Assembly: GCA_034110465.1 (NCBI GenBank)
Contig: JAWUZD010000009.1
Location: forward strand, 332,372-396,371
Source: Aurantibacter sp034110465
GTDB taxonomy: Bacteria; Bacteroidota; Bacteroidia; Flavobacteriales; Flavobacteriaceae
Direction of reading: 5' to 3'
Length of the DNA stretch: 64,000 nucleotides
The notes beneath the pieces were generated by a model. That model was not told where the DNA came from and searched no databases. It was given only the letters and a program-made list of their open reading frames with translations. The translations under genes were made by a program, and so were the position numbers. Of this stretch, positions 15,434-24,423 are shown one piece after another; the first letter of the stretch is position 1, and each line of letters opens with the position of its first letter.

Positions 15434-18373
15434 TTATTTAATAGTAATTTCATCTGTGAATATCCAACTTTTTCCTTTATGCTGAAAGCCTAAGTGCCAT
15501 TCAGGAAGACCACCTAAGTTTGCAGCTTTTATTTTGATAAATCGGTATTCTTCCTTAATGTTTTCGCTTTTAGCAGAAGCAATGTTAACGTTTTCGTTTG
15601 GTGTCGCCACTCCAAAATTAGTTTTACTCATTAATTGGAATTCTTTTCCATCTTTAGAACCATAAAACAGAACTTCTTTTGGTAAAAATATCCAAGAACG
15701 TTGGTCTTCTAGAAAGTTAATATTTATGGAGTTTATGTTTTTTAGCGTTCCAAAATCTAATACAGCTTCTAGGTTTTCGTTAAAATAACCTTGCCAAGTT
15801 CCAGTTCTAAAATCGGCAGTTCCAAAAATGCCATCGATAAGTGCGTTATTTCCGCCGCCACTATATCTATTAGCAAATTCTGTGTTTAGTTTTATGCTTA
15901 GATTAGGATCTATTTTGTAAAAATCAGTTGAAATACTTGTGCTTTTTATGTCCCCTTTTTTAGAATAGACACTTAATGTACAAGCTTCGTTTATAGTAAA
16001 GCTTTTTTCGTAGATTTTAAAAATAGTGTTATTGAGACTATAGTAAATAGTAGCTTCTTTGTCTGCTGAATTAAGACTGACTTCCGTTTTATATTTAAAA
16101 GCAATATCTCCTTTTTCTATATATGGTGAAGGCAAAAAAGGATAAAAATCCTGAGAAATTGATGTTGAAGGAATTTCCGTATCTAAAGTTCCCCATTTAG
16201 AAGGTTTGTTAGTCATTACAAATTCTAAACTACCACCATTTATGATGTCTTGATGTTTTATGAATGATGTGCTTAAAATTTTATTATTCAATTTAACCGA
16301 TTCTATATAGATGTTTTCTTCTGAAAGATTATCTGCAACTATTGTAAATGTTTTTCCGTTTTCTAAATTAAAAGTTGCCTTATTTAATAATGGCGAACCA
16401 ATTATATAATTGTTGCTTCCAGGAGTTACGGGATAAAATCCTAAGCTAGAAAACACATACCAAGCACTCATTTGTCCGCAATCTTCGTTTCCAGAAATAC
16501 CATCTGGCTCGTTTTTGTAAAGTGTGGTTAAAATTTGGTGGATCTTTTCTTGTGTTTTGTGTGGTTTATTTACAAAATTATATAAGTAAGCCATATGATG
16601 ACTAGGTTCGTTTCCGTGAGCATATTGTCCTATTAAACCTGTAATATCGACTTGGTGTGCTCCAGATGTTTGATCTTCAGCTGTAAATAACTCGTCTAAC
16701 TTTTTTTCTAATTGATGTTTTCCTCCTAATAAGTTTGTGAAACCAGTAATATCTTGCGGTACATAAAAACTGTATTGCCAAGAATTAGCTTCGGTATAAT
16801 TAAAATTAACTTCATAAGGATCAAAAGGGGAAAACCAAGTGTTTCTAAATCGTCCACGCATAAATTGTGTGTTTGGATCAAAAACGTTTTTATAATATTG
16901 CGCGCGCAAACTAAAAATGGTTTCTTCTTTTCTCCAATTCATTGCTCCGGCCATTTTTGCAATCGTCCAATCATCATAGGCATATTCTAATGTTTTAGAG
17001 ACTGATTCACTTTCATTTTCAACAGGAATAAAGCCTATATTCTTGTAATCTTTTAAACCTAATTTATCTTGATTTGCAGAATGAATCATTGCTTTTAGCG
17101 CTTTGTTTTCATCGTAATTTTTTATTCCTTTTAAATAAGCATCAGCTATTACTGGAACAGCGTGGTAACCAATCATGCAGCCTGTGTAATTACCCGCTAA
17201 ATCCCAAATTGGCATAATACCACCTTCATCATGTTTTGCTAAAAAAGTGTTTATAAAATCATTAGTTTTTTCTTGTTCTATAATGGTATATAATGGATGT
17301 GCTGCGCGATACGTATCCCAAAGTGAAAAAACTGTATAATAATCGAAATCTTTAGTTTTGTGAATTTCCAAATCCATTCCGCGGTAACGTCCATCGACAT
17401 CTTGATACAGATTAGGCGCTAACATAGTATGGTAAAGCGCAGTATAAAAATTGGTTTTATAATCGAAATTATCCGACTCTACTACGATTTTCTCTAATTG
17501 CTTTTCCCAATTTTTTTGTGCTTCTTTTTTAACTTCTTTAAATGATTTATTACCAATTTCTTCTTCTAGATTTTTTTTAGCACCTTCAATATCTACGGCA
17601 GAGATTCCTATTTTAATAATAATAGGCTCATTTTTAGGATTATGAAATGTTAAAGCCGATTTTAATCCGCCTTTCATTCCTGTTTTTGGTAGCGATTGTA
17701 ACATATCCAAAAACGGATGGGATGTTTTTATAGAAAAATATAAACGTTGGTCTTTTGCCCAAGCATTAGAAAAACGATAACCTACAATTTCTGTATCAGA
17801 AATTTTATCAATTTTAGCATCTAATACTTTATCGCGATGTAATAAGTCTAAAATTACTACCTGATTTTCTTCCGAAGGGAAACTGTATTTGTGTATACCA
17901 CTTCTTTTAGAAACGGTTAGTTCTACGTCTATACTTGTACTATCTAAATGAACTTTGTAATATCCAGGTTCTGCAATTTCATTACTATGAGAAAAGTGAG
18001 CTCTATAGCCTTTTTTTCCATCTGCGCCATTATTAAATTTTATACTATTGGTTGGCATTAATAAAATGTCTCCATAATCTGAAACACCAGTTCCGCTTAA
18101 ATGTGTATGCGAAAAACCATAAATATAATCGTCAGAAAAATGGTAGCCAGAACATCCATCCCAACCATCTAAACGCGTATCTGGACTTAATTGCATCATT
18201 CCAAAAGGCATTGTTGCACCAGGATACGTGTGTCCATGTCCTCCAGTTCCTATAAATGGGTTGACATAAGAAATTAAAGTTTGATCTTTTTTTGCTGTGT
18301 TGATTTGATTTTCTGTATCAGTTTTACAACTTATAAATAGGCAAAGAAACATAATACTTAACGCTAAACGCAT
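15434..18373 (-). CDS. GH92 family alpha-mannosidase lipoprotein with C-terminal F5/8-type binding domain
   Basis: A 979-residue glycoside hydrolase family 92 enzyme; the family are calcium-dependent exo-alpha-mannosidases acting on high-mannose N-glycans. The start MRLALSIMFLCLFISC ends in a lipobox cysteine, so it is a lipoprotein. YVNPFIGTGGHGHTYPGA is the diagnostic N-terminal stretch, and GNEDCGQMSAWYVFSSLGF (around residue 626-645) is part of the catalytic domain. After about residue 760 comes a chitobiase-C-like segment and then a discoidin/CBM32-like domain (about 845-979, ending in WHLGFQHKGKSWIF), which may hold carbohydrate. First gene of the operon with the permease and glycosylasparaginase. 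Confidence 0.93.
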   Translation of the reverse strand: MRLALSIMFLCLFISCKTDTENQINTAKKDQTLISYVNPFIGTGGHGHTYPGATMPFGMMQLSPDTRLDGWDGCSGYHFSDDYIYGFSHTHLSGTGVSDYGDILLMPTNSIKFNNGADGKKGYRAHFSHSNEIAEPGYYKVHLDSTSIDVELTVSKRSGIHKYSFPSEENQVVILDLLHRDKVLDAKIDKISDTEIVGYRFSNAWAKDQRLYFSIKTSHPFLDMLQSLPKTGMKGGLKSALTFHNPKNEPIIIKIGISAVDIEGAKKNLEEEIGNKSFKEVKKEAQKNWEKQLEKIVVESDNFDYKTNFYTALYHTMLAPNLYQDVDGRYRGMDLEIHKTKDFDYYTVFSLWDTYRAAHPLYTIIEQEKTNDFINTFLAKHDEGGIMPIWDLAGNYTGCMIGYHAVPVIADAYLKGIKNYDENKALKAMIHSANQDKLGLKDYKNIGFIPVENESESVSKTLEYAYDDWTIAKMAGAMNWRKEETIFSLRAQYYKNVFDPNTQFMRGRFRNTWFSPFDPYEVNFNYTEANSWQYSFYVPQDITGFTNLLGGKHQLEKKLDELFTAEDQTSGAHQVDITGLIGQYAHGNEPSHHMAYLYNFVNKPHKTQEKIHQILTTLYKNEPDGISGNEDCGQMSAWYVFSSLGFYPVTPGSNNYIIGSPLLNKATFNLENGKTFTIVADNLSEENIYIESVKLNNKILSTSFIKHQDIINGGSLEFVMTNKPSKWGTLDTEIPSTSISQDFYPFLPSPYIEKGDIAFKYKTEVSLNSADKEATIYYSLNNTIFKIYEKSFTINEACTLSVYSKKGDIKSTSISTDFYKIDPNLSIKLNTEFANRYSGGGNNALIDGIFGTADFRTGTWQGYFNENLEAVLDFGTLKNINSININFLEDQRSWIFLPKEVLFYGSKDGKEFQLMSKTNFGVATPNENVNIASAKSENIKEEYRFIKIKAANLGGLPEWHLGFQHKGKSWIFTDEITIK

Positions 18374-18491
18374 TGATGTGATTTTAAAATTAAAGCTCTA
18401 AGGTACTAAAAGTTAATTGGAACAAATGTTTAACAATTTACTAAGAAAAAACTCCTTTAAAACCTTTAGTTTTACATTTTTAAATATAGCT

Positions 18492-19790
18492 ATGTTTCGT
18501 TTTTTAATTCCATTTATACTTTTAATCCTTTTAGAGTTCTATACTTTTTTTGCATTAAAAACTTTAACAAAAAATAAGTTTGTTTTAATTACTTATTGGG
18601 TTGCTTTTGTTGTTGTTATTATTGTTGCCTATTATCAATTTAATATGGTGCAAAATCAGAACAGATTTAGCTTAAATACAGGTTATGCTATTGCGTTATT
18701 GTTAACTTATTTTGTGCCTAAGGCAATTGTTTTTGTATTCCTTTTTGGTGAAGATATCTTTCGGTTTTTTGCAACAATAGCTAATTACTTTTCTTTAGAT
18801 ATATCTATTAAAGAAGCTGTTCCCTCTAGAAGAAAGTTTGTTAGTCAGATAGCTTTAGGTATTGCTTCAATTCCATTTGCAGGCTTTTTATATGGCGTTT
18901 TTAAAGGAAAATATGATTTTAGAGTAATTACTCAGCAAATTGAATTTGATGATTTACCTAACGAATTTGATGGCTATAGAATTACTCAAATTAGCGATAT
19001 ACACTCTGGAAGTTTCGATAATATTGAAAAAATAGAATATGCTATAAAATTAATTAATGAACAGCAAAGTGATGCTATTTTATTTACTGGCGATATTGTA
19101 AATGCAAGAGCAGAAGAAATGCATCCTTATGTAGATGTGTTTAGTAAGTTAAAGGCTAAAGATGGTAAGTTTTCTGTTTTAGGAAATCACGATTATGGTT
19201 ATTATGCTTACGATTCTGTCGATGATTTTAACGAAAATCACAAGAAAATTGAAGAGGTACATAAATCCATTGGCTTCGATTTACTTCAAAATGAAAATAG
19301 AACTATTAATAGAGGTCAAGCTAAGATTAATATTCTAGGTGTAGAGAATTGGGGAGCTTCTAGACATTTTCCTAAGCGAGGCAGTTTAGAAAAAGTGACA
19401 CATAATTTACCAAACGATGCTTTTAATGTACTAATGTCTCACGATCCTTCTCATTTTGATTATAAAGAAAAAGAGTTTAATAATCGAAGAGATCGTTTTA
19501 ATCTAGATATGGTTAAAGACGAAACTAATATTATTAACTTTAATAAAAAGATACAGTTAACTCTTGCTGGACATACACACGGAATGCAGTTTGGTATAGA
19601 AATTCCATTTCTTAATTTCAAATGGAGTCCTGTAAAATACCGTTATCCAAAATGGGCTGGTTTGTACCAAGAAGCTGGGAAATATCTGTACGTAAATAGA
19701 GGGTTTGGGTTTTTAGCTTTTCCTGGCCGTGTTGGTATTTGGCCAGAAATAACGGTTTTAGAGCTTAAAAAACGTGTAAAAACATCATAA
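18492..19790 (+). CDS. Membrane-anchored metallophosphoesterase (YkuE-like)
   Basis: A protein of 432 residues from the ATG at 18492. About four N-terminal transmembrane helices (MFRFLIPFILLILLEFYTFF onward) precede a calcineurin-like phosphoesterase domain. The metal-binding motifs are all present: ISDIHSG, TGDIVN, LGNHDYG, MSHDPSH and AGHTHGMQFG. Family members hydrolyse phosphodiesters, including UDP-2,3-diacylglucosamine-type lipids, but the substrate here is unknown. The reading frame is open back to a TTG at 18417 and an ATG at 18426. I prefer 18492 because it starts directly at the first membrane helix, as usual for the family, and leaves room for a promoter next to the divergent GH92 operon. 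Confidence 0.85.
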   Translation: MFRFLIPFILLILLEFYTFFALKTLTKNKFVLITYWVAFVVVIIVAYYQFNMVQNQNRFSLNTGYAIALLLTYFVPKAIVFVFLFGEDIFRFFATIANYFSLDISIKEAVPSRRKFVSQIALGIASIPFAGFLYGVFKGKYDFRVITQQIEFDDLPNEFDGYRITQISDIHSGSFDNIEKIEYAIKLINEQQSDAILFTGDIVNARAEEMHPYVDVFSKLKAKDGKFSVLGNHDYGYYAYDSVDDFNENHKKIEEVHKSIGFDLLQNENRTINRGQAKINILGVENWGASRHFPKRGSLEKVTHNLPNDAFNVLMSHDPSHFDYKEKEFNNRRDRFNLDMVKDETNIINFNKKIQLTLAGHTHGMQFGIEIPFLNFKWSPVKYRYPKWAGLYQEAGKYLYVNRGFGFLAFPGRVGIWPEITVLELKKRVKTS

Positions 19791-19886
19791 AAGGTCTAAA
19801 AGCGTTAATTTTTCATCAACTTTTAATGGTCTTTTAAAAAAAAGCTTATTATTGTAGAACAAAAATTATCTTAAAAGTTTTGTATT

Positions 19887-20183
19887 ATGTCAAAATTTGG
19901 AGAATTAATAGATGTTAACATTCCTGTATTATTAGATTTTTATACAGAATGGAATGAACAATCTACAGCAATGCATCCTATACTTAGAGATGTGGCTGCG
20001 GCTTTAGGTGATAAAGCTAAAGTGATAAAGATAGATGTTGATAAAAATCAAGAATTATCTGAAGCACTTAGAGTTAAAGATTTGCCTACATTTATTATTT
20101 ACAAAGACGGCGAAATGAAGTGGAGACAAAACGGCGAATTAGATATGAATACTTTGATTGATAAACTGAAAGAGTTTGTTTAA
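19887..20183 (+). CDS. Thioredoxin-fold protein lacking the active-site cysteines
   Basis: A 98-residue protein with the thioredoxin fold signature (LLDFYTEWNEQSTAMHPIL; KIDVDKNQELSEALRVKDLPTFIIYKDGE). The normal WCGPC active site reads WNEQS, so both redox cysteines are gone, and the chain contains no cysteine at all. The cis-proline loop (LPTF) is kept. It cannot act as a disulfide reductase and may be a binding or scaffold protein. It stands alone, and its stop overlaps the stop of the convergent deacetylase gene by 4 bases. Confidence 0.85.
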   Translation: MSKFGELIDVNIPVLLDFYTEWNEQSTAMHPILRDVAAALGDKAKVIKIDVDKNQELSEALRVKDLPTFIIYKDGEMKWRQNGELDMNTLIDKLKEFV

Positions 20184-20818
20184 AGTGCTTTAAAAATGTA
20201 TTTTTTGCTTTTGTAATATTCCAATAGTCTTGGTAACATATATTTTAAATGCTCCGATGCTTTTACGCTATCGTGCATTACAATAATATCTCCTTCTTTT
20301 GCTTTTAAAGCAAAACTTAAGCATTCCTTATTTGTGTAATTTTTATCCCAATCAAAAGTTAGAATAGACCACATAATAATTTTATAGCCTAATTTTATTA
20401 ATTGTTTTCCTTGTCTAGAGTTGATTTGCCCAAATGGTGGACGAAATAGCTTTGTTTCTTCTTTTAAAGCAGAATGTTTTTCAATAGTAAATTTGCAGGA
20501 TTTAACGTCTTCTAAATAGTTTTTAGTTGATGTTTTCCAACCTTTAATATGATTTTTGGTATGGTTTCCAATAGTGTGACCTTCGGAAATTATGGTTTTA
20601 AATAATTCAGGATGGTTTTCAATATTACTTCCAATACAAAAGAACGTTGCTTTGGCATTATAAGATTTTAGTTGATCTAAAACCCAAGTTGTTATTTCAG
20701 GCGTTGGACCATCATCAAAAGTAAGATAAAGTATTTTTTTAGTCGTTGGTTTTTTCCAGGTATATTTAGAAAAAAACCAACGAACCAAATAAGGTGTTTT
20801 TACGGGAATAAATTTCAA
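20180..20818 (-). CDS. Polysaccharide deacetylase family protein (NodB domain)
   Basis: A 212-residue carbohydrate esterase family 4 domain with little else. It has the catalytic TFDDGP (33-38), the metal-binding HxxxH (H86 and H90 with D36), the RPPFG motif (126-130), DWD and the final HDS. These zinc enzymes remove acetyl groups from N-acetylglucosamine in peptidoglycan or other polymers. No signal peptide or obvious membrane helix is seen, although the first 20 residues are basic and aromatic. It starts 5 bases after the DUF2723 gene ends, so the two are probably co-transcribed; a joint role in envelope glycan work is possible. Confidence 0.9.
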   Translation of the reverse strand: MKFIPVKTPYLVRWFFSKYTWKKPTTKKILYLTFDDGPTPEITTWVLDQLKSYNAKATFFCIGSNIENHPELFKTIISEGHTIGNHTKNHIKGWKTSTKNYLEDVKSCKFTIEKHSALKEETKLFRPPFGQINSRQGKQLIKLGYKIIMWSILTFDWDKNYTNKECLSFALKAKEGDIIVMHDSVKASEHLKYMLPRLLEYYKSKKYIFKAL

Positions 20819-20822
20819 GTAT

Positions 20823-23800
20823 TTATGGTTTTATACCTGAAAAAGTATCGTTTGTAGTTTCAATGTCACGTTCGTCTCTGGCGTTAGATTCTGGCGCTTC
20901 ATCATTTTGATAGAAATGTTTAAATAACCCTAAATAGTTATTAAATATTAATGATTCTTTTTGGGCAAAATCCTCATCATATTCAATTAAAACTTCAATT
21001 AAAGCTTTGTAACGTTCAATATCTGTTAAGATTTCGGTAAAGTTTTTTTCTTGATTTTCAATGGTTAGCTCACTGTAATATTTCAAGCTTTCTTGGTACT
21101 TTACAGAAACATCTTTAAATAGTTGTTGTGCTTTGTCTTTAGCTTCAACTTCGTAATAAGCATTAATGTAAGGTTCTAGTAAGGTGTAATATCCAAATTG
21201 ATCTACAGGCATATTTGCCATTGCAATATCTGCAACTTCTTCAGCTTTTTTAGGTTGGTCTTCGTTTATAAGAGCTTCAATTAGTCGGGCTAAATTACCT
21301 CTGTAAGTTATAGAATTTCGTCTGGTTTCAATATCGTGGTAAATGTCTTTACTACCGCTATTTCCCCAATCCCAAGACTTTACCATATTGTACATAAGTT
21401 CGCTATCTACACGACCCATATCAAAAGGATTAGCTTTGTCTACTGGGCTTTTAATTGGAACTAATTTGTAAACCATTCCATCTAACTGTAAATAATCCTT
21501 CATCCAAATATAATCTTCGTCGCTAAATGCGCCACCAGTAAAGTATATTGGTCGTTCCCAATTATTGTTAGCTACAATATCTAACATTAATAAACGGTTC
21601 TTGTAGATAGCATTGTCCTTTATTCTAACATCTAAAAAGGGTAGAATTTTATATGCATCTTTAGGCTTAACAACACCACTTTTAAGTACTGCCGATTTAT
21701 TAACCGGAACTCTAATGTTTTCTGTTGGGAAATAATTAGATTTTAAATAATTAGAAGGATAACCAGAAGGATCATCGCCTTCTTGTATTAATGCAAATTC
21801 TAATTTCGTCTTAGGATTATCGCTAGTGATGAAGTTCATAAAATCACTTATCATTAAAGTGTCTTTAGAACGTTCACGTTTCATAATATAATCTCTAGTT
21901 CCGTGTTTATATTTATCATGAGTTAAGCTTGACGGAATTGGATCACTATCGTAAGCTTTGCGTTTCATTTGATCTATATACCAGTCTGTTTGAAATAAGC
22001 TGGTGTTTACAACGCGAACATCTGTACGATAGCCTTCGATTTCTTGTGCATACCAAAGCGCAAACGTATCGTTATCTCCAATTGAGAATAAAATGGCATT
22101 TTTTTCGCAAGAGCCTAAATATTTTTTAGCCATAGCTAAAGCGGTATATTTTCCAGATCTATCATGATCGTTCCAGTTGTTTGATATTAAGATGGTAGGA
22201 ACTAATAGAAAGCAAACTACAGGAACTAAAGGTGCTAGTATTTGTTTAGAAACGTACTTTTTTAAGAAATCGTAGATGGCATAAACGCCAATTCCAATCC
22301 ATAGTGCAAATACGTAGAATGAGCCAACTACGGAGTAGTCTCGTTCTCTTGGTTCAAAAGGTCTTACATTGGTGTAAACCTGAATTGCTATTCCTGTAAA
22401 TAAGAAGAATACAAGCATGACCCAAAATAATTTTTTATCTTTATTTAAAACAAAAAAGAATCCAATTAACCCTAAAATAAAAGGTAAGAAATAATACGTG
22501 TTTCTAGCTTTATTATTTTTAACGTCTGAAGGTAAATTATCTTGAGATTGTCCTAAATGGAACGCGTCTATAAAGTTGATTCCACTTATCCAGTTTCCGT
22601 GATTATCATATCTACCTTGAATATCGTCTTGTCTTCCTGTGAAATTCCACATAAAATAACGCCAATACATATAGCCTAATTGGTATTCAAACATATATGC
22701 TATGTTTTGTGCTAGTGATGGTTTTTCAACATCTACAAATTGGCTGAATTGTTTTAAGGTATTTATATAGTCTTCATAATCTATATTTCCTTTTACAATA
22801 TCATTTTTAAAAGCAGCTACAGATTTTCGGAGCTCGTTTTCCATTTGATATTCCGGCTTCAATTTAAAGTCTAAATAACCCGTAAATAACATATAGTTTT
22901 CTGCGTTTTCTCCACTCCACATTCGTGGTAGGATAGAGGCATGGTCTGAATTGTAGTTTTGCTTAGAGTTTTTCCACTCGTTTACAATAATATATGTTCC
23001 AGTTTTTTTGTCTTTTTCGTATTTAGGTTTGTCATCTACATAAGGTTGATTTTCATCTAAACCAGAAAATTGATCTGTAAATAGTGGGCCATAAAACAAG
23101 TGTGTTTCGGGATATTGTTCTAGATTATAATAGGCTAATAATTCTCTAGCACTAGATGGGTTGTTTTCGTTAATAACTACGTTTGCATTTGCTCTAATTG
23201 GAAGCATTAGCCATGTTGAAGATCCTAGTATTATAAAAAGTAGGCAAAGAATTCCGGTATTATAATGGATTAACCCTTTTTCTTTAGTGTATTTTAATCC
23301 GTAGTAAAAACCAGCAATTAATAATATTCCAGCAATAATGCTTCCTGAATTAAAAGGTAATCCAATCTGATTCACAAAAAATAATTCTAGCATACTAAAA
23401 TATCTTAGTACGTTTGGAAACATTAATTTGAAAATGAATAATAATATAGCAACAGAAGCTATGTTAGCCACTATAAAATTCTTTACAGTTATAGTTTTGT
23501 AGTTTTTAAAATAGTAAATTAAACCAATAGCAGGAATGGTTAATAGGCCCATAAAGTGAATTCCAAATGATAATCCAATTACAAAAGCAATTAAGATTAA
23601 CCATTTGTTTCCTCGGTCTTTGTCCATGTCTTTATCCCAGCGTAGTCCCAAATAAAACATTAAAGCCATTACAAAAGCAGCCATTGCATAAACCTCTGTT
23701 TCTGAGGCGTTAAACCAAAAGGTATCTGTAAAACCAAATCCTAAAGCGCCAACAAAAGCAGCTCCTAAAGTAATTATGGTTTGGTTTTTAGAAATAGTAT

Positions 23801-24134
23801 CTTCTTTAAGTTTTTTTATTTTGAAAATTAATAAGACAATAGACCAAAACATAAATAAAACAACAAATGCACTAGAAATAGCACTCATCATATTCATAAT
23901 AAACCCAATTTGATTCGCTTTTAAAGCAAAAATCGAAAAAACTGCGCCCAACATTTGGTATAATGGTGCTCCAGGTGGATGACCAACTTGAAGCTTAGAA
24001 GACGTTAAAATATATTCTCCTGCATCCCAAAAACTAACAGTAGGCTCTACTGTTAATCCAAATACTATTGCAGCAATAAGAAAGGCTAACCAACCAATAA
24101 TTTGATTGAATTTGTTAAAAGTTTTAGAACTCAT
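20823..24134 (-). CDS. DUF2723 membrane protein, probable protein O-glycosyltransferase
   Basis: An 1103-residue protein with a dozen or more membrane helices in its N-terminal half and a large soluble C-terminal part. The opening VEPTVSFWDAGEYILTSSKL (Asp37 and Glu40 in the first loop) is the DUF2723 hallmark and resembles the acidic catalytic loop of GT-C glycosyltransferases. The vertebrate DUF2723 protein TMEM260 is an O-mannosyltransferase, and Bacteroidota glycosylate exported proteins at Ser/Thr, so a protein glycosylation role is reasonable but inferred. The C-terminal 250 residues look helical and repeat-like (TPR type). It has its own upstream gap, opposite the tRNA-Gln gene. Confidence 0.8.
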   Translation of the reverse strand: MSSKTFNKFNQIIGWLAFLIAAIVFGLTVEPTVSFWDAGEYILTSSKLQVGHPPGAPLYQMLGAVFSIFALKANQIGFIMNMMSAISSAFVVLFMFWSIVLLIFKIKKLKEDTISKNQTIITLGAAFVGALGFGFTDTFWFNASETEVYAMAAFVMALMFYLGLRWDKDMDKDRGNKWLILIAFVIGLSFGIHFMGLLTIPAIGLIYYFKNYKTITVKNFIVANIASVAILLFIFKLMFPNVLRYFSMLELFFVNQIGLPFNSGSIIAGILLIAGFYYGLKYTKEKGLIHYNTGILCLLFIILGSSTWLMLPIRANANVVINENNPSSARELLAYYNLEQYPETHLFYGPLFTDQFSGLDENQPYVDDKPKYEKDKKTGTYIIVNEWKNSKQNYNSDHASILPRMWSGENAENYMLFTGYLDFKLKPEYQMENELRKSVAAFKNDIVKGNIDYEDYINTLKQFSQFVDVEKPSLAQNIAYMFEYQLGYMYWRYFMWNFTGRQDDIQGRYDNHGNWISGINFIDAFHLGQSQDNLPSDVKNNKARNTYYFLPFILGLIGFFFVLNKDKKLFWVMLVFFLFTGIAIQVYTNVRPFEPRERDYSVVGSFYVFALWIGIGVYAIYDFLKKYVSKQILAPLVPVVCFLLVPTILISNNWNDHDRSGKYTALAMAKKYLGSCEKNAILFSIGDNDTFALWYAQEIEGYRTDVRVVNTSLFQTDWYIDQMKRKAYDSDPIPSSLTHDKYKHGTRDYIMKRERSKDTLMISDFMNFITSDNPKTKLEFALIQEGDDPSGYPSNYLKSNYFPTENIRVPVNKSAVLKSGVVKPKDAYKILPFLDVRIKDNAIYKNRLLMLDIVANNNWERPIYFTGGAFSDEDYIWMKDYLQLDGMVYKLVPIKSPVDKANPFDMGRVDSELMYNMVKSWDWGNSGSKDIYHDIETRRNSITYRGNLARLIEALINEDQPKKAEEVADIAMANMPVDQFGYYTLLEPYINAYYEVEAKDKAQQLFKDVSVKYQESLKYYSELTIENQEKNFTEILTDIERYKALIEVLIEYDEDFAQKESLIFNNYLGLFKHFYQNDEAPESNARDERDIETTNDTFSGIKP

Positions 24135-24234
24135 AAAAGGTTTTTTTCTGAACAGCGAATTTAATAATAAATATCACAAATAGATTGATTTTATGATAAC
24201 GTTAAATTTTTTTTATTATTTTATTAAAAAAAAG

Positions 24235-24265
24235 TTTGTGTAAATAAAACTTTGTGTTAGATTTG
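24235..24265 (+). promoter_or_regulatory. Promoter of tRNA-Gln (TTTG - 19 bases - TAGATTTG)
   Basis: The -33 element TTTG (24235-24238) and -7 element TAGATTTG (24258-24265) are both exact matches to the Bacteroidota consensus with the preferred 19-base spacer. It is the best promoter in the window. Transcription should begin about 12 bases before the mature tRNA. Confidence 0.75.
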
Positions 24266-24282
24266 CATTCTCAATATCAGAA

Positions 24283-24355
24283 TGGCCTATGGTGTAACTG
24301 GTAACACGTCAGTTTTTGGTACTGAAGAGTCTAGGTTCGAGACCTAGTGGGCCAA
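24283..24355 (+). tRNA. tRNA-Gln (anticodon UUG)
   Basis: A 73-base cloverleaf. The acceptor arms TGGCCTA and TGGGCCA pair, with A24355 as the discriminator base. The anticodon stem TCAGT/ACTGA surrounds loop TTTTGGT, giving anticodon TTG for Gln codon CAA. The T-arm is CTAGG-TTCGAGA-CCTAG. The 3' CCA is not encoded (ACA follows), so it must be added enzymatically. It stands alone with its own promoter and terminator. Confidence 0.95.
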
Positions 24356-24363
24356 CAAAAATT

Positions 24364-24395
24364 AATCCTAATACATTTATGTATTAGGATTTTTT
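24364..24395 (+). terminator. Intrinsic terminator after tRNA-Gln
   Basis: The perfect 12-bp stem AATCCTAATACA / TGTATTAGGATT has a TTTA loop and is followed by a T-run. Confidence 0.85.
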
Positions 24396-24423
24396 GATTT
24401 CAGCTATTAATTTTAATAAATCT

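Noticed and set aside
18417..18491. N-terminal extension of the metallophosphoesterase from TTG 18417 or ATG 18426
   Set aside because: The extra residues are polar and lie before the first membrane helix; they also crowd the promoter region shared with the divergent GH92 operon. It remains possible.
24283..24395. tRNA-Gln as an integration site with a flanking integrative element
   Set aside because: No integrase, no repeat of the tRNA 3' end and only core genes around it.
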